NCBI RefSeq assembly: GCF_000374445.1
Contig: NZ_KB894449.1
Location: 1-42,054, forward strand
DNA: 42,054 nucleotides
Reading direction: 5' to 3'
Origin: Actinokineospora enzanensis DSM 44649
Lineage (GTDB): Bacteria; Actinomycetota; Actinomycetes; Mycobacteriales; Pseudonocardiaceae
Of the stretch, positions 8,445-17,217 are shown piece after piece; the first letter of the stretch is position 1; each line of letters opens with the position of its first letter. The position numbers and the translations under genes were made by a program. The notes under the pieces were generated by a model. It had not been told where the DNA came from. It did not search any database and saw only the letters and a list, made by a program, of their open reading frames with translations.

Positions 8445-8674
8445 GGCAGGCTACTCCTGAGTTCGACAGGCCGGTACCGCCAAAGCGTACCTGACCTGGG
8501 CGTTCACCCCACGTTGGGCCGTGACCCGCACCACGGCCACCCCTTCACACGATGGTGTGAAGTCGATGGACACCGCGCCCGAAAGCCAGCTAACCTCGCA
8601 TCAGCTCTGGCCCGTAAGCCAGGGAAGTGAGCCCGGTCCCCGTCCGGACGGTCGGCGGCCGGGCATCGCGCTGT
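8445..8674. promoter_or_regulatory. purS promoter region with a perfect dyad
   Basis: A 230-base gene-free region. It holds the purS promoter and, at 8543-8562, the perfect inverted repeat CTTCACAC-GATG-GTGTGAAG, about 100 bases upstream of the purS start. It is also between purS and the 3' end of the DUF3800-like gene on the same strand, so it could be that gene's terminator, although it is AT-rich for one. An operator for a small dimeric regulator is the alternative. Confidence 0.45.
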
Positions 8675-9217
8675 TCAGGGTCGATCACGAAGGTCGATAA
8701 CCTCCTCCAGCACTGCGCCGATTCGGCGCCGCCAATCACCGCCCGCGCCGTAGCACCAGACCACGGCATCCGCTATCCACAGCAATGGCTCCTGAGTACT
8801 GTCGAAGTGCTCGTACGCAAAGCCGGTCTCTCGCTCCCGCTTGCCGAGCACCGCGCGGATGGCAACACGGTCATCTTCATCCCGCACCTCACGGCTGTCC
8901 AGCACCATCCGACTCGCTCCTGCGGCGAGCGCATCCTCTACGAGATGAACGACGCAGACTCGCCGGGCCGCCTCCTCGCCAAGGGCACAGGAGGCCAGGT
9001 AGACCCGCACAGCGATCCTCTCCTCGGCCAACCGGCTGGCGATCTCACGACGGCGGGACGGCGTCTCCTTCTTGAAGTGCAATTCCTTTTGGCCAGGCAG
9101 CAGCAGACCGCGCATCGACGTGCGCAAACGGCGCAGATCGCCGGGGACGATCAACGCCGCAGCCACCAGGTAGTCCTTGTTGCGTCGGGACTCGTCGACG
9201 AAGGCATGCAAGGTCAC
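8675..9217 (-). CDS. DUF3800-like protein
   Basis: About 180 residues. The N-terminus VTLHAFVDESRRNKDYLVAAAL has the F-x-DES pattern of DUF3800, a RNase H-like fold family often found near mobile or defence genes. Later features are KELHFKKE, SRMVLDSRE, and a C-terminal LLWIADAVVWCYGAGGDW, where an Asp in IADAVVW is also usual for the family. The start is uncertain: GTG 9217 fits the domain boundary but has only a weak ribosome binding site; the frame stays open upstream into the divergent epimerase gene. Function is unknown; a nuclease-like role is suggested only by the fold. Confidence 0.7.
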   Translation of the reverse strand: MTLHAFVDESRRNKDYLVAAALIVPGDLRRLRTSMRGLLLPGQKELHFKKETPSRRREIASRLAEERIAVRVYLASCALGEEAARRVCVVHLVEDALAAGASRMVLDSREVRDEDDRVAIRAVLGKRERETGFAYEHFDSTQEPLLWIADAVVWCYGAGGDWRRRIGAVLEEVIDLRDRP

Positions 9218-9332
9218 CTTGGGCAGATCGGCGTCGGCATACGACCGCTGTATCGCTCGAACAGGTGTGCAATTTTCTGCTCGAAGCGAGATCGGTAGCG
9301 CCAGGCCAGGCTCCCAGGCCAGGGTGGGGTGC

Positions 9333-10325
9333 ATGCGATTCCTGGTGCTCGGCGGTACCCGCTTCGTCGGCCGAACAGTGGCAGCGGAGGCGCTGCGACG
9401 TGGCCACGAGGTGGTCTGTGCCGCGCGCGGGGAGTCCGGGCCGGTGCCCGAGGGCGCGCGCCTGGTCAAGGTCGATCGCGACGTCGAGGACGGGTTGGCG
9501 CCGTTGGCGGGGGAGCGGTTCGACGCCGTCGTGGACGTCGCCCCGATCTCCTACGAGTGGGTGCGCCGGGCACTGGCGGCGTTCGGGGAGCAGGCCGGGC
9601 ACTGGACTTTCGTGTCCTCGATCAGCGCCTACGCCAACCCGGGCATCCCCCCGACCGGCACCGGCGACCCGCTGCTGCCACCCCGCCAGGAACACGGCAC
9701 CCGCGAACTCCTGACCACCGACCCTGACGCCTACGGCTCGATCAAGGTGGCCAGCGAGAACGCCGTCACCGCCACCGTCGGCGACAAGGCCCTGATCGCC
9801 CGCGCAGGCCTCATCACCGGCCCCGGCGACGAGTTCGACCGCTTCGGCTACTGGCCGCAACGCCTCACCCGGGGTGGCCGGGTCGTCGTCCCGGACATCG
9901 ACCGCCTGGTCCAGTACATCGACGTCCGAGACCTCGCGGCCTGGCTGGTCGACGCCGCCGAACACGGCACCACCGGCACCTACGACGCGATCGGCCCGGC
10001 CCAACCGCTGCTCGACCTGCTATCCGAGATGGCGGACGTCCTGGGCGCGGATGTCGAGTTCGTCCGGGTCAGTGAGGCGAAGCTGCACGAGCTCGGGGTC
10101 AAGCCGTGGATGGGGCCGAAGTCCCTCCCACTCTGGCTCCCCGAATCCCACAGGTACATGACCGCCCGCGACGCCGCACCCACGCTGGCCTCGGGCCTCA
10201 CGCCCCGCTCCCTGGCCGACGCGGTGGCGGGGGCGCTGGATCATGAGCGGACGCTGGGGCTTGATCGAGAACGGAAGTCAGGCCTCACGGCCGAGGAGGA
10301 AGCGGAGATCCTGGCCGCGCTGTAG
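9333..10325 (+). CDS. NAD-dependent epimerase/dehydratase family protein (atypical SDR)
   Basis: A 330-residue extended short-chain dehydrogenase-type protein. The N-terminal Rossmann motif is VLGGTRFVGR (Gly-rich loop within the first 15 residues). After it come FDAVVDVAPISYEW, TFVSSISAYA, and a YGSIKVASE segment that holds the Tyr-x-x-x-Lys pair of the catalytic site. DRLVQYIDVRDLAAWLVDAAE is the typical later part. ATG 9333 is chosen because it begins the Rossmann fold and AGGGTGGGG lies just before it. The substrate is unknown; related proteins act on nucleotide sugars or serve as reductases. The stop is 6 bases from the convergent phosphoribosyltransferase gene. Confidence 0.9.
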   Translation: MRFLVLGGTRFVGRTVAAEALRRGHEVVCAARGESGPVPEGARLVKVDRDVEDGLAPLAGERFDAVVDVAPISYEWVRRALAAFGEQAGHWTFVSSISAYANPGIPPTGTGDPLLPPRQEHGTRELLTTDPDAYGSIKVASENAVTATVGDKALIARAGLITGPGDEFDRFGYWPQRLTRGGRVVVPDIDRLVQYIDVRDLAAWLVDAAEHGTTGTYDAIGPAQPLLDLLSEMADVLGADVEFVRVSEAKLHELGVKPWMGPKSLPLWLPESHRYMTARDAAPTLASGLTPRSLADAVAGALDHERTLGLDRERKSGLTAEEEAEILAAL

Positions 10326-10331
10326 CCGGTG

Positions 10332-11135
10332 TCAAACCGCGGCCTCGGTACACGCCTCCCCGGAAACCGGACACACCAGCGCGTCGTAAGCCTCGGTGTG
10401 CGAATCCAGCATGGTCTTGTGCTCGGATCGGGTGTAGTCGCACCATCGGCCGACCACGAGCGCGGTCACCCGAGCGGCTCCCGCCTCATGCAATGTCACC
10501 GCCGCCGACTGGACTTTCGCGCCCGAGGTCCACGTGTCGTCCACGACCATGATGTGCCTGCCCTGCACGCGGTCCATGAACTGGTCGGGCACCACGAACC
10601 TGTCCGAGCGCACGGTGCGTCCGGGGACATCGATCCCCCGGCCGAGCCCGAGGGCGAATCGCTCGGCCCCGGCCACGATGTGGACGTGGCGAGCGAGATT
10701 CGCCACCGGGTGGCGTCGATCAGGAAACCTCGACGAGGGGATGAAGGTGATCGCCGTGCTCGGCCCATACGCCGCCGCGATGCAGCGCGCGTGCAGTCTG
10801 GTGGCGGCAGCGACCACGGCCACGAGATCATCCGCACACTTGCGCACCGGCGTCGGCTGCATCTTGTACGCCCACAGCGTGTGCGCGGACTGGTGCCGTT
10901 TGCCGGGGGCGTGCCCCCGGACATAGGTCAGCAGCAGCACCTGTGAGGCCAACCGGTCGCCGAATTCCTGCTGCGCCCGCCAGCAGACACCGCAAAGGCC
11001 ACTGGATTGTTCAGGTGGCACCCCACAAGTCGAGCAGTACTCACCGCGCGGGCGGTAGCGCACGTTTCGGAAGAATGCCCCTACGCGATGGCGAATACTG
11101 TTACGAAGCTCGGCCCGGGTATGAGCGTCGATCAC
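10332..11135 (-). CDS. ComF-like phosphoribosyltransferase with zinc ribbon
   Basis: A 267-residue protein. Near the N-terminus (about residues 34-52) is a four-Cys element, YCSTCG and LCGVCW, that probably binds zinc, as in ComF proteins. The C-terminal half carries a type I phosphoribosyltransferase PRPP loop, IMVVDDTWTSGAKVQSAA (about residues 195-212). The start overlaps the stop of the DprA-like gene as ATGA (11132-11135), so the two are one coupled operon. DprA and ComF both belong to natural transformation, but their pairing as an isolated two-gene unit has also been catalogued as a candidate defence system (a DprA plus phosphoribosyltransferase dyad, from memory). The substrate is not known. 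Confidence 0.85.
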   Translation of the reverse strand: MIDAHTRAELRNSIRHRVGAFFRNVRYRPRGEYCSTCGVPPEQSSGLCGVCWRAQQEFGDRLASQVLLLTYVRGHAPGKRHQSAHTLWAYKMQPTPVRKCADDLVAVVAAATRLHARCIAAAYGPSTAITFIPSSRFPDRRHPVANLARHVHIVAGAERFALGLGRGIDVPGRTVRSDRFVVPDQFMDRVQGRHIMVVDDTWTSGAKVQSAAVTLHEAGAARVTALVVGRWCDYTRSEHKTMLDSHTEAYDALVCPVSGEACTEAAV

Positions 11136-12043
11136 TCATCGACCATAGCGAGCAGCTCGGTCAACTGGTTCGACTGTGCGAGAACACGCCGCACGACGTC
11201 CAAGGCGGCGGTGACATCGGCGGCCACGAAGACACCGGGAGCACCGACCAGCACCCGACCCCAGTTCGTGCCGTGCGCCACGGCGTCCATGAGGATGACC
11301 GGGCGGCCATGCGCGACCGCGGTCCGGGCCTGGATACGAGCACCGCTCTGCTCGCCCGCCTCGACCACGATCGTCGCGCGCCCGTACGCGCTCATGGTCG
11401 CGTTGCGCATGGGGAAGCTCTGCTTGGTCGGCGGCGCGTCCGGCCAGAACTGCGACAACACCAAACCATCGACGGCGATTTTCTCCTGCAGCGCACGATT
11501 GGCCGCGGGAAAAGTCTTCGTGATCCCGGTACCGATGACCGCCACGGTTCTACCGCCGGTCGACAGTGCGGTCTCGTGCGCCACGGTATCGATACCCTCG
11601 GCGAGTCCGGACAACACAGTCACCTGGTTCGCGACCAAGCCCGCGGCGATGTCCCGGGCATTGCGCAACGCGGTTGACGACGCCTTGCGGGACCCGACCA
11701 CCGACACCGCGATCTCGTCGGTCCGCGGCGCGCCCCGCACGAACAGCACCGGCGGCATCTGGTGGACCTCGCGCAGCTGGGCCGGGTAGTCGGCGTCCAG
11801 GAAGGTCAGGAAGTCGAAGTCGGCCTCCCGCCACGCCCGGACATCATCCCGCGCGGCCCGCAGCACGACGTCCTCATCCGTGTCAGCGGAGAACAGGTCC
11901 CGCGGCAAATGCTGATCCCAGACGGCCCGCGCACTCCCCGCGTCCGCGACCTCCGCGGCGATCTGCGACCAGCTCAGCCCACACGGCCGCGCACGCAGGA
12001 GAGCGACGAGCACGGCGCGTTCGTCATCGTCCCACCCGGTCAT
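11132..12043 (-). CDS. DprA/Smf-like DNA-processing protein
   Basis: A 303-residue protein. The Rossmann-like DprA domain runs from about residue 85 to 270: YPAQLREVHQMPPVLFVRG, SVVGSRKASSTALRNARDIA, VLSGLAEGIDTVAHETAL, RTVAVIGTGI, and later RNATMSAYGRATIVVEAGEQSG. This order is typical of Smf/DprA. An N-terminal helical part precedes it; the C-terminal winged helix of many DprA proteins seems absent. TACGCT lies 7 bases before ATG 12043, so the mRNA is probably leaderless. The housekeeping dprA is usually near rnhB, lepB and topA; none of these are here, so this is likely an accessory copy working with the coupled phosphoribosyltransferase. Confidence 0.87.
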   Translation of the reverse strand: MTGWDDDERAVLVALLRARPCGLSWSQIAAEVADAGSARAVWDQHLPRDLFSADTDEDVVLRAARDDVRAWREADFDFLTFLDADYPAQLREVHQMPPVLFVRGAPRTDEIAVSVVGSRKASSTALRNARDIAAGLVANQVTVLSGLAEGIDTVAHETALSTGGRTVAVIGTGITKTFPAANRALQEKIAVDGLVLSQFWPDAPPTKQSFPMRNATMSAYGRATIVVEAGEQSGARIQARTAVAHGRPVILMDAVAHGTNWGRVLVGAPGVFVAADVTAALDVVRRVLAQSNQLTELLAMVDE

Positions 12044-12189
12044 GCCGGACAGCGTAGGACGTGCCCCGGCAGGCGGCCGGGTCGAGGACCCGGCCCCGAT
12101 GATCGTCTCGTTCGCCGCGGACACGTACCGATCATATGTTCGATCCGGTCGCTTGGGGAGGGCTTCGGAACGAAACCGCCATGCCCGGG

Positions 12190-12387
12190 TCAGCCGCACG
12201 CCTGGGTGGTGACACGGCGCTGACGCAGCGTCGCAAGGAGCAAGACCAGGGCGAACGTGGTCATCAGGGTCGCGGTGGCACTGTTGAGTGCGATACCGCT
12301 CATCCGCTCGCCCGTGTACGTCGGTCTTGTCATGACTGCTGTGCCGATGCCCAACGCGGAGCATGCCGTGATCACCCACCACGCCAA
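12190..12387 (-). CDS. Small membrane protein, hypothetical
   Basis: A 65-residue frame with two predicted membrane helices: residues 3-20 (WWVITACSALGIGTAVM) and about 32-55 (ALNSATATLMTTFALVLLLATL), ending in a basic tail. It begins 43 bases after the aldehyde dehydrogenase stop on the same strand. The only start is TTG 12387, and there is no clear ribosome binding site. It may be a real small gene transcribed with the dehydrogenase. No family is recognised. Confidence 0.4.
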   Translation of the reverse strand: MAWWVITACSALGIGTAVMTRPTYTGERMSGIALNSATATLMTTFALVLLLATLRQRRVTTQACG

Positions 12388-12429
12388 CGGTTCCGACCAG
12401 CGCCCCAGAGGGTCGAGCAGCTGCCGGGA

Positions 12430-13890
12430 TCAGTGACTCCGGCCGTGCAGGAGGGAGATCAGCTTGGCGAAGCGGGCGTCCGTCTTCTCGGTTCGGCTGA
12501 ACGTGGTCAACGTCAGTGGGGCACGGAAGCGCTGACGGGTCACCGACTGGGGGCGGCCGAACTCGCGCAGGCCTTCCGGGCCGTGGATGCGGCCGAATCC
12601 TGAGTCGCCCACGCCACCGAACGGCAGGGCCGGGACGCCTGCAAAGCTGATTACCGAGTTGACGGCGACCATGCCGGAGCGGAGACGGCGGGCCAGGGCC
12701 GGGCCTTGGGAGCGGGAGAATACCGAGCCGCCCAGGCCGTATGTCGTCGCGTTGGCCTTGGTGATGGCCTCGTCCATTGACGACACTTTCGCGATCGTCA
12801 GAGTGGGGCCGAAGGTTTCCTCGCGAACGGCAGGCGCGTCCTCCGGCACATCCACCAGCACGGTCGGCTCGACGAAACGTCCGTCGTCAGTGCCGCCGAT
12901 CAGTGCGCGGGCGCCGCGGGAAAGGGCGTCGGAGATGTGACGGCGAATGATCTCCACCTGGCTCGGCATGGTGATCGGTCCGATGTCCTTTCCCGGCCGA
13001 ACCCCCCGCGCCTTCTCCACCACCTGCGAGACGAACTCGTCGTAAACGCTCTCGTGGACGTAGACCCGTTCAATACCGATACAAGTCTGTCCCGAGTTGG
13101 AAATCCCACCCCACACCGCCGCGTCAGCCGCGGCCGCGACGTCCGCGTCGGCGTCCACGAGCAGGGCGTCCTTTCCCCCGGCCTCGATCAGCACCGGCGT
13201 CAACGTCTCCGCGCAGGCCGCCATGATCTTCTTGCCGGTTCCCGGCGACCCGGTGAAGGCGATCTTCGACACCCCCGACCGGCACAGCGCCGCCCCCGTC
13301 TCCCCGTAGCCCGTGATCACCTGGAACACCGGGTGCTCCGGCACCACCGACGCGAACGTGTCCGCCAGCCACTTGCCCACGCCGGGCGTGTACTCGCTCG
13401 GTTTGAAGACGACCGCGTTGCCTGCTGCCAGTGCGTAAGCGATCGACCCCATCGGGGTGAACACCGGGTAGTTCCACGGGCCGATCACCCCCACCACGCC
13501 CAACGGCAGGTATTCGACCGTCACCGTCTGGTTGAACATCAACAGTCCGGACGACCGCCGACGACGGCCGAGCACCTTCGGTGCATGTCGGGCCGCCCAC
13601 TCGGTGTGGTCGATGGCGAGGTTGATCTCCAGCATGGCGTCGGCGACCGGTTTGCCGTTCTCCTCGTGCACCAGTGCCGCCAGTTCGGCCGCGCGGCGGG
13701 TCAGCACGGTTTTCCACTGGCGCAACCGGTCGGCGCGGCCCGCGAAACCCAAGCCTGCCCACCATTCCGCCGCAGACCGGGCCGCCGCGACGACCGCGTG
13801 GACATGATCGGCGTCGTGGATCGGGTGGGTGCCGACGACCTCGTCCGTCGCCGGGTTGAGGGAGTCGAAGGTCGCGCGCACCGTGGTCAT
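12430..13890 (-). CDS. Aldehyde dehydrogenase (NAD(P)-dependent)
   Basis: A 486-residue aldehyde dehydrogenase. The general base is Glu236 in IEAGGKDA and the nucleophile is Cys270 in NSGQTCIGIERVYV, 34 residues apart as in the family. Others: IGPWNYPVFTPMGSIAYALA, the AAGNAVVFKPSEYTP cofactor region, EETFGPTLTIAKV, and FGGVGDSGFGRIHGPEGLREF. The class resembles succinate-semialdehyde or general medium-chain aldehyde dehydrogenases; the substrate is open. ATG 13890 is chosen because TAGCTT sits 7 bases before it (leaderless pattern). It diverges from the metallo-beta-lactamase gene with only 49 bases between starts. Confidence 0.95.
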   Translation of the reverse strand: MTTVRATFDSLNPATDEVVGTHPIHDADHVHAVVAAARSAAEWWAGLGFAGRADRLRQWKTVLTRRAAELAALVHEENGKPVADAMLEINLAIDHTEWAARHAPKVLGRRRRSSGLLMFNQTVTVEYLPLGVVGVIGPWNYPVFTPMGSIAYALAAGNAVVFKPSEYTPGVGKWLADTFASVVPEHPVFQVITGYGETGAALCRSGVSKIAFTGSPGTGKKIMAACAETLTPVLIEAGGKDALLVDADADVAAAADAAVWGGISNSGQTCIGIERVYVHESVYDEFVSQVVEKARGVRPGKDIGPITMPSQVEIIRRHISDALSRGARALIGGTDDGRFVEPTVLVDVPEDAPAVREETFGPTLTIAKVSSMDEAITKANATTYGLGGSVFSRSQGPALARRLRSGMVAVNSVISFAGVPALPFGGVGDSGFGRIHGPEGLREFGRPQSVTRQRFRAPLTLTTFSRTEKTDARFAKLISLLHGRSH

Positions 13891-13939
13891 ACCACTGAAG
13901 CTACCCGCCGGTAAGGCCACTGGCGATACCCTGTCGCAC

Positions 13940-14584
13940 GTGAAGGTGACTCATTTCGGACACTCGTGCGTGCTGTTGGAAACCGGGTCCGCCCGCCTGT
14001 TGATCGACCCGGGTGTGTACTCTGCGGGCTTCGCCGACCTGCGCGATCTGGACGCCATCCTCATCACCCACGCGCATTTCGACCATTACGACCCGAAGAC
14101 CCTGCCCGACCTGCTCAAGGCCAACCCGCACGCGGAGCTCGTGGTCGATCCCGGCACCGCCGCGGAGATCGTCAAGCTTGGCCTGCCCGCGCGCACCGCC
14201 AACCCCGGCGACGGTTTCGAGCTCAACGGCGCCGCGATCTCCGTCGTCGGCGGGCAGCACGCGATCATCCACGCCGATGTCCCGGTGCCGCCGAACGTCG
14301 GTTACCTGGTCGATCACGGCGCCTTCTACCACCCCGGCGACTCCCTGTTCGTGCCCGAGCAGAAGATCGACACCCTTGGCCTGCCCACCGGCGCGCCGTG
14401 GCTCAAGCTCGGCGAGGCGATCGACTTCTTCCGCGCGGTCGCGCCCCGGGTCGCGTTCCCGATCCACGAGGCCGTGTTGGCGCCGGGCGCGATCCAGATG
14501 GCGTACACCCGGTTCACCGATCTCGCGCCGGTCGGTGCCAGTGTGCGGGTCCCCGAACGGGGTACGTCGATCGAGTTGGATTAG
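13940..14584 (+). CDS. Metallo-beta-lactamase-fold metal-dependent hydrolase
   Basis: A 214-residue protein of the UlaG/YtkL-like branch. It begins VKVTHFGHSCVLLETGSARLLIDPG, then ILITHAHFDHYDPKTLPDLL, the family's H-x-H-x-D-H metal-binding motif. A His in GGQHAIIHAD, the YHPGDSLFVPEQ strand, and HEAVLAPG at the end supply the remaining metal ligands. The GTG start at 13940 begins the fold; the frame runs upstream only as a shadow of the aldehyde dehydrogenase. GATACC lies 9 bases before the GTG, so it may be leaderless. Function in the cell is unknown; relatives include lactonases and phosphodiesterases. Confidence 0.9.
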   Translation: MKVTHFGHSCVLLETGSARLLIDPGVYSAGFADLRDLDAILITHAHFDHYDPKTLPDLLKANPHAELVVDPGTAAEIVKLGLPARTANPGDGFELNGAAISVVGGQHAIIHADVPVPPNVGYLVDHGAFYHPGDSLFVPEQKIDTLGLPTGAPWLKLGEAIDFFRAVAPRVAFPIHEAVLAPGAIQMAYTRFTDLAPVGASVRVPERGTSIELD

Positions 14585-14675
14585 TCCGCTATCGGGTTAA
14601 TTCCGGGCGGGGCACGCGGGGGCACGTGATTGTCTCCTCGGGACCGGGTGATCACCCATTCCCGTGGAGGGTTTC

Positions 14676-16391
14676 GTGTTCCTGCGTTCCGCCTGCCGAC
14701 GCGTGGCCACGGCCGTGGCGCTCGGCGCCTGTCTCACCGCCGGGTTGCCGGGCCTGGCGCACGCCGCGCCCGCCGCGGGTATGCGTTCCTATCTGGTGAT
14801 CACGGCGCCGAACGGCACAGCGGGTGCCAAATCGGCCATCACGTCCAACAGCGGCTCGGTCATCGCCAGCTACGACGCGATCGGCGTGGTCGTCGCGAAC
14901 TCCACCGCCACCGATTTCGCCGCACGGGTGCGCGCGGTCGCAGGCGTGCAGCAGGTCGGCGCGACCCGCACCTCGGACCTGCCCGCCGAGGCGAGCAACC
15001 CGCCGATCCCGCCCATTCCGACCGAGGCGATCCCGACCGCGGCCGAGACGTCCCGCCCGGACATGACCCAGATCAAGGCCGACCAGGCCTGGGCAGTCAC
15101 CACCGGATCCCCGTCCGTGCTGGTGGGCATCCTGGACACCGGCGTGGACGACCAGCACTACGACCTCAAGCCCAACTTCGACGCGAGCAAGTCCGCCTCC
15201 TGCGCATACGGCAGGCTCGACACCCGGACGGGATCGTGGCGCGCCCAGGGTGATCACGGCACGCACGTCGCGGGCATCGTCGCGGCCGCCAAGAACGGCA
15301 AGGGCATGGTCGGTGTGGCGCCGGGCGTGCGCATTGCCTCGGTGCGCATCGCGGAGAAGCCGAGTGGGTTGTTCTTCGCCGAGAACACGATCTGCGCCTT
15401 CATGTTCGCCGCCGATCACGGGTTCAACATCACCAACAACAGCTATTACTCCGACCCGTGGCTGTTCAACTGTCCGAGCAATGTGGACCAGGCGGCCATC
15501 CTGGAGGGCATCCGGCGGGCCAGCGGCTACGCCGAGGGCAAGGGCGTGCTGAATGTCGTCGCGGCGGGCAACGAGAACTACGACCTGGCCAACAAGGTCA
15601 CCGACACGACCAGCCCCAACGACTCCAACCCCGGCAGCCGCCCGGTGAACAACTCCTGCCTCGCCGTGCCGAACGAGCTGCCCAGCATGGTGACCGTCGC
15701 CTCGATCACCACGGCGAACGCGAAGTCCTCGTTCTCCAACTTCGGCACCGACAAGATCGCCCTCGCCGCCCCCGGCGACGCCGTCTACTCGACGCTCCCC
15801 GGCGGCACCTACGGCAACCTGTCCGGCACCTCCATGGCCACCCCGCACGTCTCCGGCGTCGCCGCACTCATGCTCAGCGCCAACCCGACCCTGACCGTGG
15901 CCCAGCTGCGCGCCCGCCTGGCCGCCCAGGCCGACGACCTGCCGTGCACTGACAGCCGGTGCACCGGGACGACCGCTCGGAACAACTTCTTCGGTGAGGG
16001 CCGGGTCGATGCCAAAGAGGCCGTAGAACTCGGATCGACCTCCGCGGGCACCTTCGCCAACACGAACCGCTACGCGATCCCGGACGGTGGTGACGCCATC
16101 CTCAGCCCGATCACCGTCACCGGCGTCGCGGGCCCGGCGCCGTCGGCCCTGCAGGTCGGCGTCAACATCACGCACACCTACCGCGGCGACATTCGCATCG
16201 ACCTGATCGGTCCGAGCGGCCGCAGCTATCGCCTGAAGAACTCGTCCACCAACGACGCCGCCAACAACGTCATCACGACCTACACCGTCAACGCGTCCGG
16301 CGAACCTGCCAACGGCACCTGGAACCTCCGCGTCCAGGACGTCTACCGCGCCGACACCGGCTACCTGGACTCCTGGCGACTCACCTTCTAG
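14676..16391 (+). CDS. Secreted S8 subtilisin-like protease with C-terminal P-domain
   Basis: A 571-residue secreted serine protease. The signal peptide ends near ...GLPGLAHA-AP (about residue 30). A propeptide (I9-type, residues about 35-95) follows, then the catalytic domain: Asp about 154 in VGILDTGVDD, His about 195 in HGTHVAGIVAA, the oxyanion Asn in VAAGNENYD (about 298), and Ser about 386 in SGTSMATPHVSG. The last about 110 residues form a proprotein-convertase P-domain (VGVNITHTYRGDIRIDLIGPSG and WNLRVQDVYRADTG). GTG 14676 is chosen because GGAGG lies 5 bases before it; GTG 14664 has none. Its TAG stop lies in a CTAG shared with the convergent DUF62 gene. Confidence 0.95.
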   Translation: MFLRSACRRVATAVALGACLTAGLPGLAHAAPAAGMRSYLVITAPNGTAGAKSAITSNSGSVIASYDAIGVVVANSTATDFAARVRAVAGVQQVGATRTSDLPAEASNPPIPPIPTEAIPTAAETSRPDMTQIKADQAWAVTTGSPSVLVGILDTGVDDQHYDLKPNFDASKSASCAYGRLDTRTGSWRAQGDHGTHVAGIVAAAKNGKGMVGVAPGVRIASVRIAEKPSGLFFAENTICAFMFAADHGFNITNNSYYSDPWLFNCPSNVDQAAILEGIRRASGYAEGKGVLNVVAAGNENYDLANKVTDTTSPNDSNPGSRPVNNSCLAVPNELPSMVTVASITTANAKSSFSNFGTDKIALAAPGDAVYSTLPGGTYGNLSGTSMATPHVSGVAALMLSANPTLTVAQLRARLAAQADDLPCTDSRCTGTTARNNFFGEGRVDAKEAVELGSTSAGTFANTNRYAIPDGGDAILSPITVTGVAGPAPSALQVGVNITHTYRGDIRIDLIGPSGRSYRLKNSSTNDAANNVITTYTVNASGEPANGTWNLRVQDVYRADTGYLDSWRLTF

Positions 16392-17179
16392 CGGGCAGCC
16401 ACCAGCAGGATCACGTTCGCCCCGGTCCGCGCCGCGAGCAGCTCCGCCGCCGACCCGCCGTTGACCGCGATCGCCACCCGCCCGGCCGAGTCGATCAGCA
16501 CGACCGCCTCGCCCGCGGGCGCGTCGGCGAAGGTCCGCCCCACCACCGCCTCCACCGACCGGTCCCCGACCTGCGCGTGCACATGCGCCCCGAGCGGCGC
16601 GTCCACCCCGGTGGCAGCCAGTTGCACGTTCCCGAACGTGTCCACCCCGAGCACCTCGGTCAACACCCGGCCAGCCTCGACCCGGGTCACCGGCGCGGGC
16701 AATCGCACCAATGACGTCGGATCAATCTCCGGCCCGACCTCCCGGACCGCCACCCCCGCGGCCAGGTGCGCCGCGACCGGCGCGAACACGTCCCGCCCGT
16801 GGAACGTCGCGGACACCGGTTGCAGCGACAGCTCCGCCAGCTCGTACGCCCCCACCACGCCGCCCAACGCGTCCGCCGCAGGCAGCAGCAACCCGTTGTC
16901 CGGCCCGATCAGAACCGCCCCAGGCACCACTACCGCGATCGGCCGCCGCGCTGTCCCCACTCCCGGGTCGACCACCGCGAGATGCACCGCCGCAGGCAGG
17001 TACGGCACGGCCTGGGCGAGCAGTTCCGCGCCCCGCCGCACGTCCTGGCGGGGTACCTCGTGGCTGACGTGCAGCACCCGGACCGCGGGCGCGATACGCG
17101 CGATGACACCCTCGCAGACCGCCGGGTAGCCGTCCGCGAGGCCGTAGTCGGTGGTGAAGGAAACCCAGTCGTACCCCAC
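16388..17179 (-). CDS. S-adenosyl-L-methionine hydrolase (adenosine-forming), DUF62
   Basis: A 263-residue DUF62 protein. The family hydrolyses SAM with water (hydroxide) to adenosine and methionine, and is related to fluorinases and chlorinases. Family motifs: [17 protein letters not shown] at the N-terminus, [54 protein letters not shown] and [10 protein letters not shown]. The lack of the fluorinase-specific insertion and the hydroxide-type context point to the hydrolase. GTG 17179 is chosen because the conserved part starts two residues later. It diverges from purC across 38 bases, so their promoters must overlap. Confidence 0.93.
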   Translation of the reverse strand: MGYDWVSFTTDYGLADGYPAVCEGVIARIAPAVRVLHVSHEVPRQDVRRGAELLAQAVPYLPAAVHLAVVDPGVGTARRPIAVVVPGAVLIGPDNGLLLPAADALGGVVGAYELAELSLQPVSATFHGRDVFAPVAAHLAAGVAVREVGPEIDPTSLVRLPAPVTRVEAGRVLTEVLGVDTFGNVQLAATGVDAPLGAHVHAQVGDRSVEAVVGRTFADAPAGEAVVLIDSAGRVAIAVNGGSAAELLAARTGANVILLVAAR

Positions 17180-17217
17180 GGACGCAGTGTCCCGGAAGGT
17201 CCGTAGGCTGCACAAAC

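Noticed and set aside
9045..10004. A 319-residue minus-strand frame opposite the epimerase
   Set aside because: Antisense shadow; the plus-strand frame has a clear Rossmann fold and catalytic Tyr-x-x-x-Lys.
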